Source of the DNA: CAYNSB01 sp964399625
Lineage (GTDB): Bacteria > Planctomycetota > Phycisphaerae > Phycisphaerales > UBA1924
Direction: 5' to 3'
Length of the DNA: 40,979 nucleotides
NCBI GenBank assembly: GCA_964399625.1
Contig: CAYNSB010000035.1
Coordinates: 1-40,979, forward strand
This document shows, piece after piece, positions 14,446 through 22,371 of this stretch. The position numbers were made by a program, and so were the translations under genes. Below the pieces are notes generated by a model. It was not told where the DNA came from. It worked only from the letters and a program-made list of their open reading frames with translations, and did no database searches. Numbering within the stretch: position 1 is the stretch's first letter; each line of letters starts with the position of its first letter.

Positions 14446-17400
14446 TCATCGGGCCAGCGCCACGGCGCGCGCCTCGGAACGGGCCTTGGGCTCGGCCTCG
14501 GCGCCGCGGGCGGACTGGGCCTCGCGGCGACGCAGCGCCAACCTACGCCACACCTCGCCCAGCGGCTCGCGGGACACATCGCCCACGATGCGCTCGCCCA
14601 CCAGATCGTGCTCGCTCGTGGGCACGCGACCATCGCACAGCACGAGCGCCCGCTCGAGCGCAAGGCGGCTCGCGGCAGAGACGGGCGGAGGCAGCGGCTC
14701 GATCCGCTCGCGCCCGCTCACCGCCTGGGGTGGGAGGGGGTCGATCGCCGCGGCCCCGGCCACGAGCAGCCAGCGGTCGTAGAAGGGCTCGATCTCGTCG
14801 TGCACAACGTCGCAGCGCGTGAGGCGCGGGACGATGTGTGGAATGCAGAGGGCATCGCCCGCAAGCGAGGCGCGGCGCTGCCCACGGAGCTCGATGAGCG
14901 CCTCGATGTTCGCACGGGCCCGCGCGTACGCGTCGGCCCCCATGAGCGTGCGGTACGTCGTGGGCGACTCGGCCATCAGGTCCACGGAGATCGCGTCCAC
15001 GCCCGAGTCCAGCAGTTCCTCGAGCGCGGCGCGCTCGCAGAGCAGGTCCGTGCGCACGTGCACCGCCGCGACACCCGCCTTCTTGGCGAGCTGGACGATG
15101 CGGGCCAGTTGCGGGTGCAGGAGCGGATCGCCGGCGCCGGCGAGGGTCAGCGCGGCGTCCGCGCGCGTCTCCACGAGGGCTCCGAGCACGCGCTGGGCCA
15201 GCGCCAGCGAGATCGGCGGGCGCTCGATGGCGTCGTGCGGCGCCCGCGAGGGGCCCTGCATGAGCCAGTTGCCGCGGAGCCCGCACGTCAGGCGGCCCGT
15301 GCACAGTTCCAGCACGAGCTCCTGCGGGCCGCACGGAACGCTCGCCCGCGCTGAATCGAGGTGCTCGCTGACGAGGCTTGCGATCTGCTCGGCGGTGGCG
15401 TGCTCGATCGACTCGGCGATCGGGGCGAGCGCGCGGGAGAGCAGCGTTCGCTCGTGCACGCCGTCGGGGATGCAGCGCGCGGGCAGATCGCGCACGATGG
15501 GGTCGGGCGTCCAGCAGTGCGTCTTGGCGATGGGATCGGGCATCGGGAGCACGGGCACGTACCCGAGCATGCCCCCCACGCTCGCGAAGACGCCGGCGCT
15601 CGCGGAGCGGTCCGCCAGTTCGCGCAGCAGCGAGCGCTCCAACACGCACGCGCCCAGACCCGGCGCGGCGTGGGCGAACGTCAGACGCTGCGCGTTGGGG
15701 CCGCTGGCGTGCTCGCGGTGGCGGGCCACGGTCGCGTCCACGACCAGCGGATCGAGCAGGCACCAGTCGGCGTTGAGGGGGACGACGGCGTCCAGGTTCA
15801 GGCGCTCGGCCGCGCGCGCCATCGCCTCGGGAACGAGGGCCTCGTCGTAGACCGACAGGTTCGAGACGCCGCCGCGCCAGCACGCCCGCGCCCAGGCACG
15901 CGCCCCGCGCACCGCGTCCCTCCGCGAGGAGAGCGTCGCCTCGGCACGAACGAACTCCGGGACCAACTTCGCGCGGGGCGTCGCGTCGCCCACGAGCGCC
16001 CGCGCCCGCTCGGGATCATCGCACAGCAGCACGAGGCGATCGAGCTCCGCGCTCCGCGCCAGGCGGCGCACGAGCAGCGCGAGCGGGTTCAGGCCGCCCA
16101 GGAACGTCTCGCGCAGGCCGCGAGGCGTGCCCAGCCCGCCCGAGCGCTCATCGACGAGCACGATCGCGCCGATCGTCTTTCGCCGGGGCCCTTGATGGCC
16201 CTCGGTCGCGGCGCCCTCGGGCGTCTCGTCCGGGGGCGGGGGCGGGTCGGCCGTGAGGCGCGGGCCCTCGCCCGCGAGCGCGCGAACCGACTGATCGAGC
16301 ATCTCGCCCAGGCGCTGGGCGGCGTCGGCGAGCCACGACACGTTCTGGATGTCGCGCGCGATCTGCCGGCGTTGGCGGTCGAGCGGGGACAGGTCCCTGG
16401 CCAGCGCCAGGGCCCGGTCCGCGCGGACGCGCTTGAGCGTGCCCGTCTGGTTCAGCAGTTGCACGAGCGTGAACGCCGGCTCTTCCTTCTGCACCTTGTC
16501 GCGGATCGTATCGACCTGCGCGATGAGCGCGTTCACGCGCGATTGATCGGCGTGGCGCGCCTGCATCTCCTTGAGCAGGTCCACGGTCTGGCGCGAGTGG
16601 CGCTCGATGCGGAAGACCGAGGCGCGGATCTCTCGCGCTCGCTCGACCACCTGGCGCTGGCGCTTGTGGTCCGTGGGCGGCGCTTGGCCCTCGCCCAGCC
16701 CGTGCGCGGGCGCGGCCTCGGGCGCGAACCGATCGAGCGCCTGGGCCAGCGTCATGGGCGTGGTGTGGCGCTTGCGCACGCCGCCCTCGCTCGCGTCGAT
16801 CGTGGTGAGCCCCGCCCCCTCCCACTCCGCGAAGTCGCGCTCGAACTGCACGCGGTACGTGCTCATCTGCTCGTCGGTGTAGATCGCCCGCCCCAGCACG
16901 TCGGTCGTGCGGTGCAGGTGCGCGCGCCCGCGGACGATCCGCTGCCACTCGAGCATCTCCAGCGTGTTGAACGGGTTGAGCTCGCTCGCCCAGAGCTGGT
17001 GGATCGCGGCGCCCGCGGCGTAGTACTGCCCATCGGTGAATCCCAGGTCCTGCCCGATGAGGATGAGCGGATCGCACCCCAGGTGGCGCGCGAGGTAGCA
17101 CGCCAGGTGCGCCACCGTCGATCCCGCCTTGATCGAGCCCATGTCCTTGGCGAGCGCCCCGCCCAGCGTGGCGTTGAGCGTGTCGTCGCCCGGGCAGCGG
17201 ATGAGCCCCGGGAAGCCGCCGAGGATCGCGGGATTGGCCTTGGCCTCGGCCACGAGCGTGATGCCGCGCACGTCCTGCTCGCGCAGGCCCTCGTAGAAGC
17301 GGCGCGAGATCTCGTGGTAGTCCAGGGCGGTGACGAAGTGCGGTCGGATGCCGCGGGCCAGCAGCGTCTTGAGGACCGTCTGCACCGCGATGATCACCAC

Positions 17401-18171
17401 ACGATCGCGCACGCCCGGGCGCGAGAGCAGGTCCACGTTCCGGCGCAGGCTGGGCCCGGCCGAGACGACGATCGCGGGCTTGCCCCGGCACGCGTCGCGC
17501 AGCGGGGCGATGCCCGGGGCCAGCGCGTAGCGGTCGAGGTTCATGAGTTGGTTGCGCAGCGTCACCTCGGAGTTCATGAGCGTGGTGACGACCGTCGTGC
17601 GGACGGCGCGGACGGCGCTCGTGAAGTGCTCGCCAAAGCGTGCGGCGCCCGTGCCCAGGCGCGCGATGCTCGGAGGATGGTCGAGGATCTTCACGCCCAG
17701 GGCGAGCAGACCCTCCACGCCTCGCATCGCGGCGGCGATCGCCGCGGCGTCCTCGGGGTCGGTCAGGACGAAGCAGTTGGTCGCGGCGAGCACGCCCGCG
17801 TAGTCGATGCGCTCGAGCACAGCACGGAGCAGGCCCAGGTCCGTCTCGAGGACGAAGATCGCCCCGTGGCGGCCCAGTCGCGTGGCGAGCTCCTTGACGT
17901 GGTGACCGATCCCGAAGCCCATGACCGCGACGCCGCCCGCCTGCTCGAGGGGGATGGTGTCCACGAGCGCGCGGGCCTCATCGAGCGGGCGACGGGCGGA
18001 GCAGAGTTGCGCGCCCGAGGCCGGACGGGCCGTGGGCACGCCGTCGGCCGTGTCGCTCCAGATGAGGTCGTCGCGCGCGGGAGTGGCGCGGACCAGTGCG
18101 GCGGCTCGCGGCGAGTGCACCGAGAGCGCCGTCAGGTTCTGCTCCAGCACGAAACTCGAGGGCTCGGGCAT
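14446..18171 (-). CDS. Maf/DUF115 glycosyltransferase-like protein fused to nucleotidyltransferase-like and degenerate radical-SAM/SPASM domains
   Basis: The product is 1241 residues. Residues 1-200 and 215-400 match the motility accessory factor/MptE-like (DUF115) family: GKPAIVVSAGPSLRRNVDLL (230-249), ALDYHEISRRFYEG, and LIGQDLGFTDGQYY (371-384). Maf proteins transfer nonulosonic acids to flagellin. Residues 500-630 are helical and charged. Residues 665-935 look like a nucleotidyltransferase fold (GAIVLVDERSGGLGTPRGLR, LNLDAVVPLNADWC). Residues 945-1110 follow radical-SAM layout (GAGDPLLHPQLARIVQLAKK, DSGVDAISVDLMAESPTTYR), but only Cys957 and Cys963 remain, spaced CxxxxxC without a third Cys. 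A SPASM-like tail (1170-1210) keeps one Cys. Iron-sulfur chemistry therefore seems lost. ATG 18171 has AGGAT seven bases upstream. It heads the neuA-neuB-neuC operon. Confidence 0.78.
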   Translation of the reverse strand: MPEPSSFVLEQNLTALSVHSPRAAALVRATPARDDLIWSDTADGVPTARPASGAQLCSARRPLDEARALVDTIPLEQAGGVAVMGFGIGHHVKELATRLGRHGAIFVLETDLGLLRAVLERIDYAGVLAATNCFVLTDPEDAAAIAAAMRGVEGLLALGVKILDHPPSIARLGTGAARFGEHFTSAVRAVRTTVVTTLMNSEVTLRNQLMNLDRYALAPGIAPLRDACRGKPAIVVSAGPSLRRNVDLLSRPGVRDRVVIIAVQTVLKTLLARGIRPHFVTALDYHEISRRFYEGLREQDVRGITLVAEAKANPAILGGFPGLIRCPGDDTLNATLGGALAKDMGSIKAGSTVAHLACYLARHLGCDPLILIGQDLGFTDGQYYAAGAAIHQLWASELNPFNTLEMLEWQRIVRGRAHLHRTTDVLGRAIYTDEQMSTYRVQFERDFAEWEGAGLTTIDASEGGVRKRHTTPMTLAQALDRFAPEAAPAHGLGEGQAPPTDHKRQRQVVERAREIRASVFRIERHSRQTVDLLKEMQARHADQSRVNALIAQVDTIRDKVQKEEPAFTLVQLLNQTGTLKRVRADRALALARDLSPLDRQRRQIARDIQNVSWLADAAQRLGEMLDQSVRALAGEGPRLTADPPPPPDETPEGAATEGHQGPRRKTIGAIVLVDERSGGLGTPRGLRETFLGGLNPLALLVRRLARSAELDRLVLLCDDPERARALVGDATPRAKLVPEFVRAEATLSSRRDAVRGARAWARACWRGGVSNLSVYDEALVPEAMARAAERLNLDAVVPLNADWCLLDPLVVDATVARHREHASGPNAQRLTFAHAAPGLGACVLERSLLRELADRSASAGVFASVGGMLGYVPVLPMPDPIAKTHCWTPDPIVRDLPARCIPDGVHERTLLSRALAPIAESIEHATAEQIASLVSEHLDSARASVPCGPQELVLELCTGRLTCGLRGNWLMQGPSRAPHDAIERPPISLALAQRVLGALVETRADAALTLAGAGDPLLHPQLARIVQLAKKAGVAAVHVRTDLLCERAALEELLDSGVDAISVDLMAESPTTYRTLMGADAYARARANIEALIELRGQRRASLAGDALCIPHIVPRLTRCDVVHDEIEPFYDRWLLVAGAAAIDPLPPQAVSGRERIEPLPPPVSAASRLALERALVLCDGRVPTSEHDLVGERIVGDVSREPLGEVWRRLALRRREAQSARGAEAEPKARSEARAVALAR

Positions 18172-18386
18172 GGGTGCATCCTGCAACGATCCGGGGCCGG
18201 AACGCGCCCGGAGGATCGGGCATCCTGCCCGACCGGTACCGGCACGTCCGCGCGCACCCACCCCCCTCACGCGCGGGCGCGCATCCCAAATCGCACAACC
18301 GATCGAACACCTTATCGACTTGCGGCGAACAATCACTGCAAAGACTGCGCACGCAAGATTCGCCCGACGTTGGCCATTCACCACCC
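18172..18386. promoter_or_regulatory. Divergent intergenic region with hairpin and palindrome
   Basis: It separates the divergent Maf-neu operon and the membrane-protein gene. TCGGGCA-TCC-TGCCCGA (18216-18232) is a perfect 7-pair hairpin, followed by the palindrome CCGGTACCGG (18233-18242); both would be in the Maf mRNA leader. On the minus strand GTCGATAA (18319-18312) matches 7 of 8 bases of the sigma-28 -10 consensus GCCGATAA, without a good -35. Confidence 0.4.
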
Positions 18387-19055
18387 ATGCCCGAGCACCT
18401 AGCACTCTCGCTCTCGCAGATCTCGCTGGGCGATCCGGCGAGCGTCCGCCCGCTGCCCGCTCGCCCCTTCCTCTCGCACCTGTTCCTCGAGAACCCCATG
18501 CCGCTGGTCGGCGTGTGCGTCGCGGGGGCGATCGTTGCGTTCTTCGTGCTCAACGCGCGGGGTCGTGCGGCGCTGGCGGTGATCGTGGGGCTGGTGCTGG
18601 CGACGCTCGCGGGCGGGTTCTATTCCATCGCCGCCGCGGTTCGGACGGACCACGAGGCCCTGGACGAGCAGAGCGCGCGACTGGTGGATGCGGCCGCCAC
18701 GCTGGACTTTGCCGCGCTGCGGGACGTGCTCTCGCCCGAGGCGCGGATCGAGTCCACGATCGCCCAGAGCGAGATCCCCCTGGCCAAGGGGCGTGAGGCG
18801 ATTGTGGACGCGGTTCGATCCACGCTCGGCGGGACCTACAGCGTCAAGGAGCACGCGACGCTCGAGGTGCAGGCGACGCTCGACGGCCCGCAGGTCGGGC
18901 GGACGCAGGTGCGAGTGCGCGTCACGCCCTCGGGCGGCATGTACGAGGTGCCCATGTTCAGTTGGTGGCGGATCGACTGGCGGCGCGGGGGCGATGGGGA
19001 GTGGCACGCCGTGGTCATCGAGCCGCTGGCGATCTGGTGGCCCGGCAAGCAGTGA
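18387..19055 (+). CDS. Membrane protein with NTF2/SnoaL-like C-terminal domain
   Basis: The 222-residue product begins MPEHLALSLSQISLGD. Two adjacent hydrophobic helices lie at about residues 38-55 (PLVGVCVAGAIVAFFVLNA) and 61-82 (ALAVIVGLVLATLAGGFYSI). They are followed by a soluble domain of about 140 residues: a helical start (DEQSARLVDAAATLDFAALR), DVLSPEARI, and a run of beta strands ending SWWRIDWRRGGDGEWHAVVI. This is the cone-shaped NTF2-like layout used for ligand binding or as an accessory domain. No catalytic residues can be named. There is no strong ribosome site before ATG 18387. It converges on the SPOR-like gene with nine bases between stops. Family assignment is tentative. Confidence 0.65.
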   Translation: MPEHLALSLSQISLGDPASVRPLPARPFLSHLFLENPMPLVGVCVAGAIVAFFVLNARGRAALAVIVGLVLATLAGGFYSIAAAVRTDHEALDEQSARLVDAAATLDFAALRDVLSPEARIESTIAQSEIPLAKGREAIVDAVRSTLGGTYSVKEHATLEVQATLDGPQVGRTQVRVRVTPSGGMYEVPMFSWWRIDWRRGGDGEWHAVVIEPLAIWWPGKQ

Positions 19056-19064
19056 GCCGCGCGA

Positions 19065-19985
19065 TCAATCCTTGGGCACCGCGACCATTCGGCTGGTCTG
19101 CAGGGACTGCGTCTTGGTGGGGCGGCCGTTGGCGTCCACGCTCTTGACCGACTCCTTCAGCCCGGCCCCATTGACGAGGTTGTAGGGGAAGCGCTTGCGC
19201 AGGGCCTGCACCGCGTTGGACTGGGACATTTGAGCGCCATCGGCGCCGGCGGGGCTGTAGTCCTCCTTGCCGAAGAGCCCGATGGTGATCGTGCTGCCGC
19301 TGGGGCCATGGAAGTAGAACGCCTGCTCGCCCTCGCGCCGAAGGCGGATGACCGCCTCCTCGGCCGCCTTGCGGAACTCCGCGACCTCCGTCGCGCTGGG
19401 GGGCTGGGTGTCCACGCGCCCGTACCGACCGACTTGGAGCGTGTAGAGCGCGTCCGGGTTGGTGCGGCGGGCGTTGCGCAGGTCGAACTCGGGGATCGAG
19501 CCCGAGGCCTCGGCGGGAGGGGCGAGGTAGGCCTCGGCGAACGGTCGGCCTCGGCGCCCATCGTCGAGGGTCACCTCGATCGAGCGCACCTTCTCGAGCG
19601 CGGACTTGGCCTCTTTGGACGTCGGATTGTCGAACGAGCCGTAGGCGATCACGCTCACGCTGCCGCGATCCTCGACGAAGGCGCCGGTGAGCCCGCTCGC
19701 GGCCTGGAACTTGCGGAGGCCTTCCTCGGCCAGCTCGCGCCGGTTGTCCTCGCGGAAGCCGGCGATGACGACGGACCACCCGGCGCGGGTGGTGGCGTTG
19801 GTTGCGCCCGGGGCGAAGACCTTCTTTCCCTCGTCACGCTTGGTGTCGTCCTTGGGCGCGGGCTTGGCGGCGCGCGGCGCGGTGTCGGTCTTCTTGCCCG
19901 GCTTGTAGGTATCGCTCTGCGCGTGCGCGGCGCTGGCGATGCAGGCCACGACAATCAACGCCAATCGGATGGAGCTTCGGTTCAT
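19065..19985 (-). CDS. Exported SPOR-like repeat protein, hypothetical
   Basis: The 306-residue product has a clear signal peptide (MNRSSIRLALIVVACIASAAHA/QS). A lysine- and proline-rich linker (about 25-65) follows. Two segments then resemble SPOR modules: GWSVVIAGFREDNRRELAEE with GLRKFQ and VSVIAYGSF, and LYTLQVGRYGRVD with FRKAAEEAVIRLRREGEQAF and ITIGLFGKEDY. SPOR domains bind denuded peptidoglycan; relevance here is inferred, as planctomycete walls are thin. It lies between an NTF2-like gene and flgM but is transcribed away from flgM. A short palindrome TCACGATACGTGA lies just upstream of its start, near 19990. Confidence 0.65.
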   Translation of the reverse strand: MNRSSIRLALIVVACIASAAHAQSDTYKPGKKTDTAPRAAKPAPKDDTKRDEGKKVFAPGATNATTRAGWSVVIAGFREDNRRELAEEGLRKFQAASGLTGAFVEDRGSVSVIAYGSFDNPTSKEAKSALEKVRSIEVTLDDGRRGRPFAEAYLAPPAEASGSIPEFDLRNARRTNPDALYTLQVGRYGRVDTQPPSATEVAEFRKAAEEAVIRLRREGEQAFYFHGPSGSTITIGLFGKEDYSPAGADGAQMSQSNAVQALRKRFPYNLVNGAGLKESVKSVDANGRPTKTQSLQTSRMVAVPKD

Positions 19986-20251
19986 GCGAGCCTCACGATA
20001 CGTGATGGAAGGAGTCGCGGGCGCACGCGTTGGCGGGTCTGGGCGACATTTCGTAAATCATTGAACTGCAGACCCTTGCGACGAACTTGCGGCGTGCGGG
20101 GCGAAGTTTCAAGCGCGGTTCCCACGCCCGACGATATCCACTGCAGTCCGCGGCAGGAACGCCAAGCGGTGGTGAGGCTGGAGGCCTGAGTCACAACCCG
20201 TCGTACCCCCGGGAACGGTGGTCCAGGGTACGGCTGCGCGGGAGGCCCCTA
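19986..20251. promoter_or_regulatory. Divergent upstream region of the SPOR-like gene and flgM
   Basis: No gene is seen. In the flgM leader, CGTACCC (20202-20208) pairs perfectly with GGGTACG (20226-20232), seven bases before the GGGAGG ribosome site. TCAA at 20110-20113, followed about 16 bases later by CGACGATA, is a weak sigma-28-like pattern. Confidence 0.35.
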
Positions 20252-20560
20252 ATGACAGATCTCTCTCTGGTGAACGGAGTGGGAACGGATCGCATCGACA
20301 CGAGCCCGGCGGCGCCCGTCGCCCGGCGAGCGACTGGCGATTCCGGCTCCGCCCCGTCCCAAACCCTGACGCGTCCGTCGGATCGCGTCGAACTCTCCGA
20401 AAGGGCGAGGTACTTGAGCAAGCTCGCATCGTTGCCCAGCGTGCGCACAGATGTGGTCGATCGCGTGAAGCGCGAGATCGCCAATGGCACCTACGAGACC
20501 GACGCCAAGATCGACGGCGCGGTCCAGGGCGTGCTCGACGAGCTGGACCTGCACGGATAA
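20252..20560 (+). CDS. flgM: Anti-sigma-28 factor FlgM
   Basis: The 102-residue product inhibits the flagellar sigma factor FliA until the hook-basal body is complete. The C-terminal half carries the FlgM signature: SDRVELSERARYLSKLASLP, VRTDVVDRVKREIANGTYET and DAKIDGAVQGVLDELDLHG. The N-terminal 40 residues are Ala/Pro/Thr-rich and probably disordered, as in known FlgM. ATG 20252 was chosen for the GGGAGG seven bases upstream; the frame extends to 20087 with arginine-rich, unlikely sequence. An intrinsic terminator follows directly, so it is a single-gene unit. It shows that the organism makes flagella and supports a flagellin-modifying role for the Maf-neu operon 2 kb away. Confidence 0.85.
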   Translation: MTDLSLVNGVGTDRIDTSPAAPVARRATGDSGSAPSQTLTRPSDRVELSERARYLSKLASLPSVRTDVVDRVKREIANGTYETDAKIDGAVQGVLDELDLHG

Positions 20561-20589
20561 TCGGGCTCCAACATCCGAATGAACTCACG

Positions 20590-20618
20590 AAGGCGGGCGA
20601 TGGCCCGCCTTTCTTGTT
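20590..20618 (+). terminator. Intrinsic terminator of flgM
   Basis: AAGGCGGGC (20590-20598), loop GATG, GCCCGCCTT (20603-20611): nine perfect pairs followed by TTCTTGTT. It lies 30 bases after the flgM stop. Confidence 0.85.
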
Positions 20619-20642
20619 GCGCGGTTGCATCGAGCGACGCGC

Positions 20643-21446
20643 TCATCCGCCTTTGAGATACACCGGGCTGACCATGGACTGCCAGGCGGGATGGCCGTGC
20701 TGGCGGTACTCGGTGCTCGGCTGCGGGTTGAACGGGTCCTGGTTCAGGTCCTTGCCGTTGTGCCAGCGGCAATCGGGGTTGCCCGAGGCCATGAACCCGA
20801 TGCCGTCGGCGTGCCCATCGCAGAAGCCATAGACGCCCTTGCCCTTGTGCCAGAAGCTGAACGGGCCGCCCACGTCGTCCTGCATGGAGACGATCTGGTC
20901 CACGACGCGGATGTCGGGGAACCGCAGGCGCGTCTCGCTCAGGAGGATGGTGTGCGAGGGGCGTGCGATGGCGGCCTCGGGGCGGACGGCGTCCTTGGGG
21001 ATGGTCGTGAGTCGCCAGAGGATGTGCCCGTTGAGGGCGTAGCTGGAGACGACATCGCCCACGCAGATGGTGCCGTTGTCGGTCTGGCCCAGCTCGCTCA
21101 GGGGCGCGCCGGGATGGTCCGGGCAGAGCCAGGCCTTGCCGTCGGTCATGTACTCGCCCTCGACGAAGCGCGAGCGCCAGGTGACGTGCTTGCCGGGCTC
21201 GACGAGCGTGCGGTTCTCGGGCAGATCGTTGCGGTTGTTGGCGCTGAAGGCGGTGATCGCGGTCACTACCTGGCGGGCCTGCACCATGCACTTGGTCGTG
21301 CGGGCCTGTCGGCGTGCGCCGGCGAGCGCGGGGAGAAGGATCGCGATGAGGATCGCGATGACGGCGATCACGACGAGCAGCTCGATGAGCGTGAACGCGC
21401 GCCATGAGATGCGCTCCTCGCGGCCGTGATTCGTCTCGCGCTCCAT
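20643..21446 (-). CDS. Prepilin-type (H-x9-DG) pseudopilin-like protein, copy 1
   Basis: The 267-residue product has a type IV pilin/type II secretion N-terminus. A short basic leader precedes A17/FTLIELLVVIAVIAILIAI, with Glu at position 5 of the mature form, so a prepilin peptidase should process it. The C-terminal half carries the planctomycete-type H-x9-DG motif (FWHKGKGVYGFCDGHAD) and ends VSPVYLKGG. AAGGAGG precedes ATG 21446; the longer frame to 21527 is not supported. It is a close paralogue of the next gene: about two-thirds of positions match by eye, including LPENRTLVEPGK and GDVVSSYALNGH. Such proteins are abundant in planctomycetes and of unknown role, assumed to be exported to the cell surface. 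Confidence 0.88.
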   Translation of the reverse strand: MERETNHGREERISWRAFTLIELLVVIAVIAILIAILLPALAGARRQARTTKCMVQARQVVTAITAFSANNRNDLPENRTLVEPGKHVTWRSRFVEGEYMTDGKAWLCPDHPGAPLSELGQTDNGTICVGDVVSSYALNGHILWRLTTIPKDAVRPEAAIARPSHTILLSETRLRFPDIRVVDQIVSMQDDVGGPFSFWHKGKGVYGFCDGHADGIGFMASGNPDCRWHNGKDLNQDPFNPQPSTEYRQHGHPAWQSMVSPVYLKGG

Positions 21447-21579
21447 GGTGCCTCCTTCGTGCGCGTTGGCGGGCCCGCGTGATGGTACCAGTGGCGTCAA
21501 CCGGCGCGAGGGCGACGGCGGGGCCACTTTGCACGAAGTTGTTCCACGGATCGGGCGGGCGCGCTCCAGGCGCGAGCGA

Positions 21580-22371
21580 TCACCCGCCCTTGAGGTACAC
21601 CGGGCTCACGAGGTACTGCCAGTCCGGGTGCCCGTGCTGCCTGAGTTCCTCGGGCGGCTGGGGGAAGAGCGGATCCTGGTTGAGGTCGCGCCCGTTGTGC
21701 CAGCGGCAGTCGGGGTTGCCCGTGTCCATGAAGCGGATGGTGTCGGCGTGGCCATCGACGAATCCGTAGACGCCCTTGCCCTTGTGCCAGAAGCCGAAGG
21801 GCCCGCCCGTCGCGTCCTGATCGGCGACGATCTGGTTGATCACGCGGATGTCGGGAAAGCGGAGGCGGGTCTCGGCGAGCAGGACGGTGTGGGTGGGTCG
21901 TGCGATGACGGACTCGGCGCGCTGCGCGTCCTTGTCGATGGTCTTCAGGCGCCAGAGCAGGTGCCCGTTGAGCGCGTAGCTGGAGACGACATCGCCCACG
22001 CAGGTCATGGCCTCGTCGGGCTGGCCCAGCTCCGACAGCGGCTCGCCCGGGTGGTCCGGGCATTTCCACGCCTTGCCCGGCGGGATGTAGTCCTGCTCGC
22101 TGAAGCGCTGACGCCAGGTGACGAACTTGCCGGGCTCGACGAGCGTGCGATTCTCGGGGAGCTGGTTCTTGTTGCTCGCGGCGAAGGCGGCGATGGAGGT
22201 GACGATCTGTCTCGATTGCGACAGGCACTGGGTGGTGCGGGCCTGCCTGCGAGCGCCCGACAGGGCCGGGAGCAGGATGGCGATGAGGATCGCGATGATC
22301 GCGATGACGACGAGGAGCTCGATGAGCGTGAAGGCGCGGGAGCGGCACGCGCGGACCAGATCGCGCGTCAT
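21580..22371 (-). CDS. Prepilin-type (H-x9-DG) pseudopilin-like protein, copy 2
   Basis: The 263-residue product has the cleavage signal A13/FTLIELLVVIAIIAILIAI and the same domain order as its neighbour at 20643: ARTTQCLSQSRQIV, LPENRTLVEPGK, KCPDHPGEPLSELGQ, GDVVSSYALNGHLLWRLK, FWHKGKGVYGFVDGHAD and VSPVYLKGG. Its ATG overlaps the stop of the sigma-factor gene as ATGA (22368-22371), so it is translationally coupled to that sigma factor. The tandem pair probably arose by gene duplication. There are 133 bases between the two copies and no clear terminator. Confidence 0.88.
   Translation of the reverse strand: MTRDLVRACRSRAFTLIELLVVIAIIAILIAILLPALSGARRQARTTQCLSQSRQIVTSIAAFAASNKNQLPENRTLVEPGKFVTWRQRFSEQDYIPPGKAWKCPDHPGEPLSELGQPDEAMTCVGDVVSSYALNGHLLWRLKTIDKDAQRAESVIARPTHTVLLAETRLRFPDIRVINQIVADQDATGGPFGFWHKGKGVYGFVDGHADTIRFMDTGNPDCRWHNGRDLNQDPLFPQPPEELRQHGHPDWQYLVSPVYLKGG

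Noticed and set aside
15361..18402. A 1013-codon plus-strand ORF
   Set aside because: Antisense shadow of the Maf/DUF115 gene; Arg/Ala/Gly-rich with no domain pattern.
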